Below the pieces are notes generated by a model. That model was not told where the DNA came from. It saw only the letters and a list, made by a program, of their open reading frames with translations, and ran no database searches. A DNA stretch of 64,000 nt from Liolophura sinensis (Eukaryota > Mollusca > Polyplacophora > Chitonida > Chitonidae): the NCBI RefSeq assembly GCF_032854445.1, contig NC_088295.1:15923385-15987384 (forward strand), in the 5' to 3' direction. Shown here one piece after another: positions 1 through 13,702 of this stretch (its first letter is position 1; every line of letters starts with the position of its first letter). A program made the position numbers and the translations under genes.

Positions 1-1672
1 GATAATTACTTGTCAAAAACATTATGTTCAACAAGTGACCCGTGTGTAGGAGAAGATAAAAAAGGGATTTACTTCTCACTGTTCTCACGACAGAACCATC
101 CATACACTCCACTAGCGACCACACACACGGCCCGCTGGGCTCCCGGCCTGCAACACTATTACACCTGAAAATGTCGTTAGCCACAGAAAAATATACGAAG
201 TCGGCTTAATTATTGTGTGAGTCACGCGCTTATCTACCATGTATATTACTTAGCATTTCATTTTCTGATACCCATCTACACTGGTTTCCCGACATGCCGG
301 GTGACACGTTAAATTGTAACTAACTGCCATCAAAGTGATTAAGTCTCACGTGATAACTAGCTTCACTGTGTTTCCCAACATACAGCAACAACACCGAGCA
401 AAGGAACATCGTAGTTAGGCCTCATGAACAAGCTATGACTGGTATACTTCAAGTAATGAGAGTTGCTATATTTTTCTTTGCAGGCGATGGTTAGATTATT
501 TTATAATCTGGATGTACATGGTATATTTCTTAATGTATTAGAGCCACTTCTCACGTGCAGGAGTTGCTGTAAATTAAAATGATCGCTGTTTATTAAAATA
601 TATCGAGAACAAATGCCAGCAAGCATAGATTAATGGCGTAGCAAAGCAGCGGATTGTAGCGGGATTTAAAAGTTTTATCGAGCCTTGCACAGCATTTGGT
701 GGTTTTGGATAGTAAGTGTTTCGGTATATATGCAATTTTGATAAATCAGATCAGGGTTTTATCAGCCCTGACTACGTGACTACATCAAAATATTCATAAC
801 CTGTCAAATTCTTTCGACAACATGTTCTGGTGTAGTAATTTAGCATTAACTTCTCGAGCAGACTTCACATATATTTGAGACAAGGTCTCTTTACTAGAAG
901 GATGACTATAATTTTGAACAGTCATCAATGTCGAGGGATCTGGCATAAGGCTTTGAAAAAAACATATACAGAGTAAAAAATTATCAATAAGTCATGGAAT
1001 CTATACAGTGCAATTAAGGTGTTTAATCAAACAGTTCAAGATCGACAGCTGTCCTCAGACGGACTCCTCAAATAGCATACAGTATGATCAACATAACAGG
1101 CTGGTTAATATGTGGCTGGCGAATACGGCAGTCAAGATCAATTAACTCGGCTCAAGGAGTCGGAAATAAAAGACAGGTGAATGTTCAGTGTAGTAATGGC
1201 ACACCTGCGAGTCTGCGAGCTATTATTAATGTCTCGTGAAGGGCTGGTATTCATTATCTTCATACAGATGCTATCTTAGGCAGGTTTGGAAAGAAATCCT
1301 CATCAACAATGCCTTTAATAGAAATTAATTCATTGCATAATGTAAGTTTGTTATCACGTTGTGTAAATTGATTTGATTGTTAGTGACATTTCATAATGCA
1401 CCGGGATACCCCGCGTAGAGCGTTCACAGAAGACGAATTAAAGCAAGAATCTCTCTGCTCAAGTCCTATACAAAAAGAAGGACATTCTTACACACTGAGC
1501 TGTATTAACAAAGGAAAACTATTATTAATAATAGACTATGATTTTTCTGTCTGAAAGCAATTATTTCAAAAGTCATGCATAAGCCAAAAGTAACATTCGT
1601 CGTTTTTATACGAGAGTGTATGCTGTGTTTACAATCGACATTCCGTTTGATGGATTAAGCTGCTCTCGACAA
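1..1672. other. Gene-free AT-rich stretch
   Basis: Both strands have frequent stops and no recognisable protein, RNA gene or repeat element. It ends at the edge of the 40-bp satellite. Confidence 0.6.
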
Positions 1673-3740
1673 TGGGTAGATTGGCCGGGATGTGGTGTTA
1701 TAAGTGGGACCATGGGCAGATTGGCCGGGGTGTAGTGTGAGAGGTGGCACCATGGGCAGATTGGCCGGGATGTGGTGTTATAAGTGGCACCATGGGCAGA
1801 TTGGCCGGGGTGTAGTGTGAGAGGTGGCACCATGGGCAGATTGGCCGGGATGTGGTGTTATAAGTGGGACCATGGGCAGATTGGCCTGGGTGTAGTGTGA
1901 GAGGTGGCACCATGGGCAGATTGGCCTGGGTGTGGTGTGAGAGGTGGCACCATGGGCAGATTGGCCTGGGTTTAGCGTGAGAGGTGGCACCATGGGCAGA
2001 TTGGCCTGGGTGTGATGTGAGAAGTGGCACCATGGGCAGATTGGCCTGGGTGTGGTGTGAGAGGTGGCACCATGGGTAGATTGGCCTGGCTGTGGTGTGA
2101 GAGGTAGCACCATGGGCAGATTGGCCTGGGTGTGGTGTGAGAGGTGGCACCATGGGCAGATTGGCCTGGGTGTAGTGTGAGAGGTGGCACCATGGGCAGA
2201 TTGGCCTGGGTGTGGTGTGAGAGGTGGCACCATGGGCCTATTGGCCTGGGTGTAGTGTGAGAGGTGGCACCATGGGCAGATTGGCCTGGGTGTGATGTGA
2301 GAGGTGGCACCATGGGCAGATTGGCCTGGGTGTGGTGTGAGAGGTGGCACCATGGGCAGATTGGCCTGGGTGTGGTGTGAGAGGTGGCACCATGGGCAGA
2401 TTGGCACGTGTTTAGTTTGAGAGATGGGGCCATGAGCAGATTGGCCTGGGTGTGGTGTGAGAGGTGGCACCATGGGCATTGGCCTGGGTGTGGTGTGAGA
2501 GGTGGCACCATGGGCAGATTGGCCTGGGTGTAGCGTGAGAGGTGGCACCATGGGCAGATTGGCCTGGGTGTGGTGTGAGAGGTGGCACCATGGGCCTATT
2601 GGCCTGGGTGTAGTGTGAGAGGTGGCACCATGGGCAGATTGGCCTGGGTGTGGTGTGAGAGGTGGCACCATGGGCAGATTGGCCTGGGTTTAGCGTGAGA
2701 GGTGGCACCATGGGCAGATTGGCCTGGGTGTGATGTGAGAGGTGGCACCATGGGCAGATTGGCCTGGGTGTGGTGTGAGAGGTGGCACCATGGGTAGATT
2801 GGCCTGGCTGTGGTGTGAGAGGTAGCACCATGGGCAGATTGGCCTGGGTGTGGTGTGAGAGGTGGCACCATGGGCAGATTGGCCTGGGTGTAGTGTGAGA
2901 GGTGGCACCATGGGTAGATTGGCCTGGGTGTGGTGTGAGAGGTGGCACCATGGGCCTATTGGCCTGGGTGTAGTGTGAGAGGTGGCACCATGGGCAGATT
3001 GGCCTGGGTGTGATGTGAGAGGTGGCACCATGGGCAGATTGGCCTGGGTGTGGTGTGAGAGGTGGCACCATGGGCAGATTGGCCTGGGTGTGGTGTGAGA
3101 GGTGGCACCATGGGCAGATTGGCACGTGTTTAGTTTGAGAGATGGGGCCATGAGCAGATTGGCCTGGGTGTGGTGTGAGAGGTGGCACCATGGGCATTGG
3201 CCTGGGTGTGGTGTGAGAGGTGGCACCATGGGCAGATTGGCCTGGGTGTAGCGTGAGAGGTGGCACCATGGGCAGATTGGCCTGGGTGTAGTGTGAAAGG
3301 TGGCACCATTGGCAGATTGGCCTGGGTGTGGTGTGAGAGGTGTCACCATGGGCAGATTGGCACGTGTTTAGTCTGAGAGATGGGGCCATGGGCAGATTGG
3401 CCTGGGTGTGGTGTGAGACGTGGCACCATGGGCATTGGCCTGGGTGTGGTGTGAGAGGTGGCACCATGGGCAGATTGGCCTGGGTGTAGTGTGAGAGGTG
3501 GCACCATGGGCAGATTGGCCTGGGTGTAGTGTGAAAGGTGGCACCATTGGCAGATTGGCCTGGGTGTGGTGTGAGAGATGGGGCCATGGGCAGATTGGCC
3601 TGGATGTGGTGTGAGAGGTGGGACCATGGGCCTATTGGCCTGGATTAGGTGTGGTAGGTGAGATTATGGAGAGATTGTTCAGGATGTGGTGCTGTAGGTG
3701 AGACTAAGGGCAGATTGGTCGAGATGTGGTGTGATATCAT
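1673..3740. repeat. Satellite array, ~40-bp unit
   Basis: About 51 head-to-tail units of 40 bp. Each unit is built from a gggcagattggcctggg half and a tgtggtgtgagaggtggcac half joined by cat. The first six units (to ~1,870) alternate two variants, one with ggccgggatgtggtgttataagtgg and one with ggccggggtgtagtgtgagaggtgg, giving an 80-bp dimer. The rest is a more uniform ggcctggg type. Some units are 38 bp because two bases are lost in gggca(ga)ttgg (near 2,474, 3,192 and 3,431). Units decay from ~3,600 to 3,740. A block within it has been duplicated (see separate entry). The long minus-strand open frames here are by-products of the repeat, since 40 bp shifts frame each unit and no frame contains a stop. 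Confidence 0.97.
1875..3288. repeat. Higher-order duplication inside the satellite
   Basis: Positions ~1,875-2,570 recur at ~2,593-3,288 with an offset of 718 bp, which is 18 units minus the two-base deletion. Private variants recur at exactly this offset: tttagcgtga at 1,971 and 2,689, catgggccta at 2,231 and 2,949, and ttggcacgtgtttagtttgag at 2,401 and 3,119. I found only two or three differences between the blocks, so the duplication is recent or is an assembly collapse/expansion artefact. Confidence 0.9.
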
Positions 3741-6700
3741 GTAGCGGCCATATGATCAGGTTGTCCCTTTAGCGTTCTTACTAATTTACAGGGATGACCA
3801 TTAAAACAGGATTTCATTCATAGGTTAGCCAGGATAAGATACATCCATTGGTCTACGTCAGTTGTCATCACTTGAATTTTCTCCTCGCCTCCTACCGTGA
3901 TGTCCCCTCAAGGCCTAGAAATTTAACATATTTTATCTAATTACTTTTGTGGGTTTTAATTGATATAATGAGTTATACAAAAGCTCGAGGCTTGTTTGAC
4001 TCCTTGTGAAAATGGCGAAGTTTATGTGTGAAGTGAACCTGAAAACATTTAATCACGTTATATTGACAGACATTAAGCCAACCTCCGTACACGGTCAGAA
4101 ATATCTCTGCCACAGAAAGTGCCATTTGTCACAGATAACGAAGTGCAACGTTTTTTCGCTAATCTGAAACTCTCGTTCAAAGAATTAGCCTACATGCACC
4201 GCTGAATTGAAGTATTTCCATCCGTAAATAGCATAAAACGATCGTGAAATGTATAGGTAAAATGTCACCGTGACAATGGATTGCTATTGCGAAACTGGCT
4301 AAAGAGATGGTCCTCTATAAATGGCGCCATGCTATAAGCATACACCACAGTTACGTCATCTCGTAGATCTACACCAGATAGCAGACGTCAGATAGCGCAT
4401 TTTAAGAGAGAAACTTTTCGTACAGTTTGTTCATATCACTCTTTGCAGGGAAAATATGATAAAACAGTCAGAGAGGATAATAGTTCATGTACAATATTAT
4501 TCTTGATTATGTCACAAAAGACAGTAAGATGTATCTCTTTCAACATGGACGAATTTTCCAGATAATTCACACGCAGAAAGTTGGACCGTCAAAACGAATT
4601 ATGTCTGCCTCAAGAAAACTGACCACAGCACAGAACCTGTTTGAAGAGAAGAAGTAGGGTCAAGTGAATTAAAGATTGTATACAGTACGCATAGAACATT
4701 TCACGTTCTCACACCTTCTTCAAGGCTTTGAAACATTGACTCATAAACAATTTCTTTTGACATATGAGCATGTCGACAGAAAAATTTCCACTTAAACCTG
4801 ACTACGTTTGTGTCAAACGTAATTTGACACATCCTTATGAAAAAAAGTTTATAAAGCTACATTGCGGAAATTTTTATTACGTCATTCAGATTAATGTTTG
4901 TGACTGACCATTTTTTGTAAACTAATGATTGCAAGCTTTGCTTACAAAGGTATACACGTGTAATCCTTTGGGCCTAATGATCCCGCTTTAGTATCCAGCT
5001 GTCTAGTAGGATCACTAAAAGGGTTTGTATGACCCATACATTTAATATACTGACTAATTTTGAAAATTTTTCTGTCACGCATTTACGGCGTTAAACGTCA
5101 TACTCATAAATAAATTAATTAATCAGTTGAACTGTTTCGTACTCTAACAAAGGCAAGTCATATATAATGCCCCATATAGCGTTACTCCACCCTCGTGCCT
5201 CGTGTCTAGTTTTTACCTAATTAATCATCCCGTGGAGAGAGGCTTAATTTGTTTATCTTTTATATCAGGTATATCGTTATTTTTGCAGTTCTTTTAAATA
5301 CCAGTGTCCCTCCAAAAACCAATCAGATTTCAATCGAAATATATAATTTAATATGTAAACACGCCATACAATGAACTATTTTTTTATTGATGGCAGATTG
5401 GCGCGTTTCTGTACAGATTTAAAAAGGGGTAGCTTTTCAGACAGATTTCATCATTTGATAACTTTCGGCAATTAATTAGTCGTGTCAGTTTCAATGTGGC
5501 AGAAAAACTGGTTTGTTCACGTTCAAAAAATACACGTTCAGCCTGAAAAACACCGCACAATACATTTCCACAAAACACCATTAAGTATCTTAGTAAATTT
5601 AATTTTTTCGGTAACAGCTCGGCATTTTCTTTGTTCAGTCTCTACATTTGTCGCATTAGGCGGTCTCATAAATTGGCCATACATTAATTATATTAATATA
5701 GATCTGGAAAAATGAACTGCACAGATATATGAGTTGTCGGTTTCGTCATGACATTGTACCGACGAGGGAAGGCAAAAGACGCTGGATCTGTGTCGGTGCT
5801 TGTGTCGAATAATGCCAGAGATGTCGAGAAACAGTATGCATGTACAAACTGTTTAATAACTCATCGTGATAAATGACCTCTGTCTACCCTTAATGGAAAA
5901 AAATACCACGGATGTTTCATTTTGCTGCAACTTCTCAACTTCATGTCAAAAAAGGTCGTTGCTAAAATGAATTTAGAAGCTTTGTTTTTAGAGAAATTGG
6001 TTTTAGGTGTGAAAAGGATGTAATTGTAAAGTTATCCTACGCCATCCACTGCACATGAATGTCTTCGTCTGGGATCTTTTTGCCTTCAGTAGAGAACACA
6101 GCATTTCACACGTGTTTTGCTTTACTAATTAATAACCACAAGACCACTCAGGGGAATCACACGTATATCGCCATAATTGAAGTCTCCTTGTGCTCATATT
6201 CTAGCAAAGCATAACACAAGCTATTTTATCCATGACGTTTTGCGATTATACAACATGTATAGAAGTTTGTCAGGGGTATGAGAATGAAAGGTGCAAATGC
6301 TCTGATCATAGAACTAGGCAATGTTAAACAGTACTTGTGTCTTTGATGATGTTCACAAAATCTACATATATGGATATGTCCCTGCATATATAATTGATGT
6401 CACCTGCATCATGGACACAGAAAGCGTGTAAATACAGTCAATCTACAAACGACCTGATCACAATTTGAGATTATCAATCAAATTTCATACACAGACAGGT
6501 GACTTTCGTTATTTAATTCGGGGTTATCCGTCACTTTCGCAAAGCCTGAAAGGACTCGGGGCTTTATGGGGGCTTTAGTTTAAGCTTATTGACCCGAACA
6601 TAAAAACGAGAGAATGCATTCATACATTTACATACTTGCGAGCAAAGGAATTCATTGACAGCTGCTAAGTAGTAAAGTTGGTCTGCTAAGATGCCACTTT

Positions 6701-7729
6701 CATCTCTATTGTTATTCTTCAACTGAACCAGTTATCAACGTGTATTTAATTTAATATCGTTATCACCGACGTGTTTCCTGTTGAACAATTATCAGCGATG
6801 ACTTAAGGATAAGATCAGAGCTAATAGGAATACCACTGCTTCGGGTGACTTCCGGTAAGCACGCCGACATCGTGGGAGTTAATCTTATTGCACAAATTTT
6901 GAACATTGTATTTCTAGATTAAATCACGAAGACTTCAGTAGTTGGTTCATTATCTAAACAATGTGGAGTACAAGTTGGCCTATATTTAATTAAATACGGC
7001 TGTATTACCACGAAAGGAAGGCGGCAACTACAGTGGTTAACAAATACAGCATTCCATAACCATGAGGATTTTAGTTAGTGTGACATGTTATCGATCAGAT
7101 GGCTTTTCAATGTTTACCGTTCAGATGGAATATAAAACATAATAAACGAACTGATTAGAAAATAATTAAATGACAGAAAGACAATTCATAATTGATCCGT
7201 ACAGTTGCATAATGTGTTTTTCATGTACAGTCATCTGATAGTTTTATGTCTTGTCCTCGTGTTATGTATCCCTGTGTGCTGTGTGCAAAATAAAAGATGA
7301 TAACACATTAACTTACAGCAAAACAGTTGATTTAGTCTCTGACTTTGGTTTTTGTGTCTTCCTCTCCTTGGACACCACTTTGAAGGACGCCAAGATGTAC
7401 AGCGATACAACTATTTCAATAAAATCAGCAAAATCTCAGCATGAAATAACATTTTCCTCAAGCCAATCTTCACAGAAAGTGCATTTGTGCAGCAGAGAGA
7501 CATAGTATAGAGGAGGCAACTGGCCGTAAATCTATGTCTACTGGCTGTCACTACAGTTTGAAAGAAAATCGTCTTGGCACTGGTTGGGTATATAAGTTTC
7601 AGTAGAAGTTTATTCCTGCCAGTGCTTCTTTACAAGCATGAGGCCACCAACCGTTAATGTCCAAATGCCCAAAGTTGAGAGAAATTCAACAAGTCTTTGA
7701 AGTCAAAGAGACAAGGTGCGTGTTTCAAG
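3741..7729. other. Gene-free AT-rich stretch
   Basis: No conserved reading frame, splice-bounded exon or RNA gene was recognised. Short open frames at 5,384-5,715 and 7,251-7,505 have no recognisable motif and no flanking splice logic. Confidence 0.5.
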
Positions 7730-8370
7730 CATCAAGATAACACGGTGAATTTCCCACGCATATAGCGCGATATCAATAAGGTACAGTGAGTGTTCTACGA
7801 ATGCGACCCAATGGGAGATAGATACAAACACAGCGGATGTTTCACACATATGACCAGATATGAAATATACACGGGGAATGTTCCATGTATGCCGCACGAT
7901 ATGAGATGAACACAGTCAATGTTCTAGGTATGCGACCCGACATGAGATATACACAATCAATGTTCCACGCATGTAACCTGATACGAGATAGACACAGTGA
8001 ATGTTTCACGCATGCAACCTAATATGAGGCAGACATAGGGAATGTTCCACGTATGCCACCCAATATGAGATAAACACAGTCAAAGTTCTAGGCATGTGAC
8101 CCGACATGAAATAGAAACAGTCAATGCTCCACGCATGCAACCCAATATGAGAAAGACAAAATAACTTTTGCGCGCAAACAACCTAATATCATGAAGACCT
8201 GGTGAGTATTCAACCCATACATCCCGATATGAGAAAGACATAATGATTGCTTAACACATGCAACCCAATATCAAGAAAGACATCGTGAATACTCCACGCA
8301 TACAACCCGATAGGAAAACAAGGCGAATTTTTTCTCCATACGACCCGATGTCAAGGACACGGAGTGTGTT
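7730..8370. repeat. Degenerate minisatellite, ~41-bp unit
   Basis: About fifteen diverged units of the type gaatgttccacgcatgcaac followed by ccgatatgagatagacacagt. The core motifs acgcatgcaac and atgagatagacaca recur every ~41 bp with many substitutions. It is old compared with the satellite at 1.7 kb. Confidence 0.85.
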
Positions 8371-11300
8371 CAATGTAACACTGTCATTGTGGCATGCAAT
8401 CCGCTTCACAAATCCAACTCAAAGGCTCAATGTTTCCGATGCGATTTAACCGTCATCTGCAATTATGTATATACACGATGTTTATACTTCCCCAGTAGTA
8501 AAATATGGAACTTCCCGCCATACACAGGGATGTCAAATGTATATTGTTCATGCAATGCGACATCTCATTTCTTAACATGAACAATCTTCATGTGACTGCC
8601 ACTTGAACACTAGCCTGTCTGAGAGCATGCAATTCTTGTTCTAAAGCGTGATTTCGACCTACCTGAATTTCACGCATTTAATTATACATTTACGATAAAT
8701 ATAATACACGATGCGAGGAAATAAAGTTTACTCTGTAAATCTTTAACACCGTTAACTTCCGAAACCTTTAACAAAATACGGAAAAACATCGGAAAGAAAG
8801 AGTGTTTAAATATGCAAATTTATATTTTACAATGTGCATCATGTAGACACAATCATGATAATAAACGGTTAGTGAAAAAACTCGATCGTGTTTAAAAACA
8901 AAGCTTTCTTGGGATTCATATCAAATTAATTTCCTTTTGTCAAAACTGTTTTTAAGACAAATAAAAACTTGTCATTTGTATATAAATATAAACGACTTTA
9001 AGTTGTAATTAAACCTTGTTCCCTTTTTTACTAAATAAGTCTGACATCATTTAATTCAGCATGTGTGAAAAATGGCGTCTGATAATATGTCATTTTCCCT
9101 TATGTAAATATAATTCTCGTAAGCAAGGGGTAAAACTTTCAGAGTTAATAAGTTGAACGATAAATGATATATTATTATGTCATTATATATAATGAAAAAC
9201 AATGACATCAGAAACATTTTAGTGAATGCTGGCATTCTGTTTTTGTTGGTTTATAGTGTTACGATATGACAACTATGCAGCCTGTCCTGAGAAATCACTA
9301 TAATTGTATACTAATGGGTTGTGAAAATTGCGTAAATTTATTTAAAAATATTTAGCACACACTTTGGAACAAAAATTGTCGAAGTTTAAAATCTTTTTAA
9401 AAAATGTTGTCAATACAACAAGCATTGTCAGCTATACGTAGTGTATATTTCGACGTCTAGATTCTCTAGATGTGAGCATTGTCGGCAGCTATAAATCATG
9501 GATTTGAAGATCTGATATTGATCAACGTATACAATGTATCGTGGAAAATCGTTAACGCTTTGCAGCTCTAGGAGAGATTAACGTGGAGCTTAGTGTGGAA
9601 AGTCGCGAATTGTTTTGACAGAGGAGTGGTTTAAATACTCGTTAATATTGTCGACCAGTTTGTCACGACGTTGTGTTCGGCAGAATCAAGCGTTAATCTC
9701 TGCTAACACCACATATCCACAACTCTTTCCAAGCATTGAGTATTATAATCGTATATGTTAATGAACCGCATTTAGTACGCTATTAATGAGTTAGAGTGTG
9801 TACAAATGCATCTGGAGAATAGCATTTCTGTGTATAAATGCTCGTAAACGTTAATTTTTTTATTACATGAACACAAAAACAGAAAATATCTGATTTTATG
9901 ATATATCCACCTTAATTAACAGAGCTATGTTAGATATAATTTGCACATGTGGGATTGAAGGAAACTAAAATGTATACCCATTAACAGCTAAAAATTGAAG
10001 GTAGCTCCATTTGTAATGCATCCAGACTATAAAGGACATGTTTTGCCTAAATATAGTACATAAATTAGAAAAATGCCTAAACTTATGGTTGTTTATAAAA
10101 GACACATGAAACAATGAATGTTCATCTGTTTTAAATATATACACACTTAACCTCTTAAGTGTACTTAATGACTTAACCTCATATTTAATTTACAGTGTGC
10201 TGGTCCATTCCATCTGGAGCTTGTAAACTTACATTCAAATCATAGATATACTTTCAAATTTCGAATTTCCTTGCTCATCTGATAACATCTGATGCTTATG
10301 CTCAAAACCTGTCATATGTTGAAACGGAATGCAGTCTTTTATCCGGGTGATTTTCCTACAACTTATACATATTTCTGTACCGGATTACCATAAGTGCAAC
10401 GATATATATTTTGCTAAGATGATTGCTGCAAAAGAAATCCTGGCCTTGGGTGAATGTGTTAAGCTGTGGTAATTCATTACTTTTGTGTAACTCACCATGC
10501 ATCAGTCATCACACTACCCACGCTGTAGTCAGCGTATTATTACTCCATACAGTTTTTTCTAAAGTAAGGGCATAACTGTCAGATACTTCCATTGATACTG
10601 AAGAGACGACGCATTGTGTTATTAGACATAAAACCACAATCAGTTTCAAACTCGTATGTTTTTACCGTGTACTTATTTTAGAAACATTGTTGCACTGTAC
10701 GCATCGAGGTTGTGTATTTCTATATATCTGCATTGTATGCATCACCCCATACCTAACTGGTGTCTATACGGTCATCAGTGTGTATATACTGTACTTGTTG
10801 CACATATCGCCTTCAATTTGATGACGCCTGTCCGGTTTTAACATAAATGACGTCTATCATTTTAAAATATATATTTACAGATACATGCATATGCTACTTA
10901 TCCAGATTATAACTTAGATGAGATTATTCAGTTTTACCATCTGTGAAACATCTATAGCCTTACACAGTGTTTGTGGAGGCGTAATGAATGATGCTTGTCC
11001 GGTTCGCACCAATAGGATACATATTTTGTCTTTACGTATATGTAAGACGTATACCCTTTGTCACCCAACCAAATGCTTCCCTTTCTATCTCTCGAAAAGG
11101 GGTAAAGTCTAGCTTTATGATGAATACCAGGCCAAGGGCAGTTGTTTACTCCGGCTTTCCCCACCCATATACGTGACCAGTATAATATAAGTGACAAAAT
11201 CCTCAGTACGGCGTTAATCACCACGCGTAATATTTAAATATTAAGTAGAATGGTTTTTTTTATAATAAAACAGAATAAAAAAAGTTAAAATCCGAATTTA

Positions 11301-12964
11301 TCTACTATTTTATATGTATGTCATCATGCATATAGGAGTATAGGGGGATACCTCGTCCCCCTTCTCCTCCCCCACACACTCCAGATCTTCCTCCACCCTT
11401 TCTTACTGTACAGGGTTGTCCGAGGGCCTTTTACCTGGATATGTAAGTAATCTAAAGGTTGCACTCAGTTAACTCTAATAAACCGGAATTTTAATGATCT
11501 ATTATTAATCGGATCGCCTTATCAATGCAATATCTTTGACACATAAAAACAAAAGGTTTGGTCTTTTGCAGATTATTAAAATTATTTGTGGCAAAAGTTA
11601 TCGGTAATTAACAAAACATAAGTTTCAGTCAGTTGGCTCTTCACAACCTTCTGAAAGACCGGTCCTAGGTGCCTTTTTCGTGGTATATATCACACATTGT
11701 CACGTGGCATACGAACTCTAGCAAAACTAAGAGAGACAATTAAATGAATTAAGGCAATGCGGCTATCATTTATTGCTGTGTCAACACGAACGTTTTAAAT
11801 GTTTTTATACACAGATGTCTGCTGCCGTATTGTGTTTATCAGGCCATCAGAGATTAGCTAACATTTCCCGTAATAAATCTTTAAGCTTTTTTCTGCGAGA
11901 ATAAGAGTCGCAGTGTGTTCATTTAGATAGGACTAATTTGGCGATTAAAAGTTAATGTCGCTTTATGGGACTGTGTTCTTTGGGCTAGGAGTTTTAGCAC
12001 ATTATAGTTAATACCAATATTGTGGGACAGAAAGTGACTGGTGTTTTCTTATCAAAGGTTTCCAACAAGGAACATGACCGATCTGTGTATGTAGTAGTGT
12101 TCACGTATTAACAGACTAATAACATTGGTAAACAAATATAATATTATCCCTTTTACCGAGTAAACCGAGACACGATGCAGGCAACTCACTGTGAACACTT
12201 ATCAAAATAAAGATATCGTGTGCAGCCATTAGTCGTCATTGGGCAGATCGCCCGAGGAGTGCGGCATCGACCCCTGTGTGAGGCACGGCGCTAACGCTAT
12301 TCTAACAGGCCATTTAACTAACCGAGCACAGCTGAATCTGTGTTTGCAAATATTTACATCGCAATTAGGCATGTTAGAAGGGCGAAATCTGGGTATCTAT
12401 GAAGAGATGCCCGACAGTCTAACGCTGAATCTGCCCCGAGTGAGAGACGGCGAAAGCTAAGTAGCCAGTATTAGTTATATAGATATGCCAGGTTAATTTC
12501 TCTGGCTGATTTGAGACGATACAATCAGAATCACAGCTCTTTCCGCCAGTAAATACGCCCGCGGGATCCCTCATAAAATAACATGGCTCTTGGCTTACAA
12601 CAGAAAGTGTTGATCAGTAGCTCAGACTTTTCCCACAAATAGCCGCTGAGACATTTAGATCAATTTTTTCATGTTGAATATAACGTTTTTTTTTTTGCAA
12701 CAGAAAGTTCAGAAACCCCAATCACATGATCTCAGAATTTTGTTAACCACTTAATTAACTGTACATTTTGTATTTAGAAAATTTAAAATATATGTGATAA
12801 ATTTTGCTTAATACTTAGTTTTCTGTTTACATGAACTGAATTGTATTTACTGGTATTGGACGAATTATTGCATACAGAGCATTCACAGTGAGCCTTATTG
12901 TAAACTTGAATAACGCCACAACGCAGATGTAATTACCTTTAATCGTGTCTCTTGTGTGGCGAAA
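8371..12964. other. Gene-free AT-rich stretch
   Basis: No gene was recognised. A pyrimidine-rich patch lies at 11,340-11,405 (ccccct/tcctcc runs). The open frames at 10,656-11,224 and 12,239-12,460 show no known domain. Confidence 0.5.
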
Positions 12965-13135
12965 AGGACTTGCAAACTCTGTAAAAGCGCATTCTGAACG
13001 TAAGTTCATACGTAAGCGCATTAGGAACAAACGAATGAACTGCGTGTTGCTAGCAAATTCGGGACCTGCTTTCAAACTCTTTAAGTGCATTAGGAAGAAA
13101 CGAATGAACTGTGTTACCAGCACATTGGGAACATT
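12965..13135. repeat. Degenerate tandem duplication, ~78-bp unit
   Basis: The motif gcattaggaa(c/g)aaacgaatgaa occurs near 13,018 and again near 13,090. The motif caaactct(g/t)taa occurs near 12,974 and near 13,074. This gives about two diverged copies of a ~78-bp unit. Confidence 0.65.
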
Positions 13136-13542
13136 ATCTGATATTAAACGTCAAGCTCATTCATATCCTACTGTTCCAACTAGTACATTCAAGGGAGGCC
13201 CATTTACTGATATATGGCTGTCATATAAATCAACACATAACATCTATGAATGTTACAGAAAAGTATTCACCTTGTTTTAAATGCGTGATACTTCTGAACA
13301 GAGTCCACATTTCCGTTTATTTAGGGAAGCAACTTGGTGACTGGGTAGACAAAATTAACCGTCATTTAAGTATACATTGATCCAAATCTGTCATCTGCAG
13401 ACAGGCTACATTTAAGTTGTACAAACGTGTAAAAGCATTAAGGCACCAAAGGCAACCTCATATGCATAGGAATAACCACAGGGTTTTGTAAAATATCTAA
13501 GTATAAAGCTCTGTTATCAAATGCATCATTTTCAAATCTGCA

Positions 13543-13697
13543 TTACGCTCTTCGGATTTATGGATTTGCCTTACGCTCTTCAGATTTATGGATTTGCCTT
13601 ACGCTCTTCAGATTTATGGATTTGCCTTACGCTCTTCAGATTTATGGATTTGCCTTACGCTCTTCAGATTTATGGATTTGCCTTACGCTCTTCAGAT
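13543..13697. repeat. 28-bp tandem repeat, ~5.5 copies
   Basis: The unit is ttacgctcttcagatttatg followed by gatttgcc. Copies are nearly identical; the first has ttcgg in place of ttcag. Because 28 is not a multiple of three, the array is open in all plus frames and yields spurious peptides. Confidence 0.95.
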
Positions 13698-13702
13698 ATC
13701 AA

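Noticed and set aside
1606-3627. Overlapping minus-strand open frames up to 391 codons
   Set aside because: They are translations of the 40-bp satellite in rotating frames, with no start context, splice sites or recognisable domain.
1673-3740. CRISPR-like array
   Set aside because: Units are contiguous with no unique spacers, and the genome is eukaryotic.
1673-3740. T-box-like half sites (ggtgtga) repeated in every satellite unit
   Set aside because: Seven-base matches are expected by chance in any repeat and there is no functional context.
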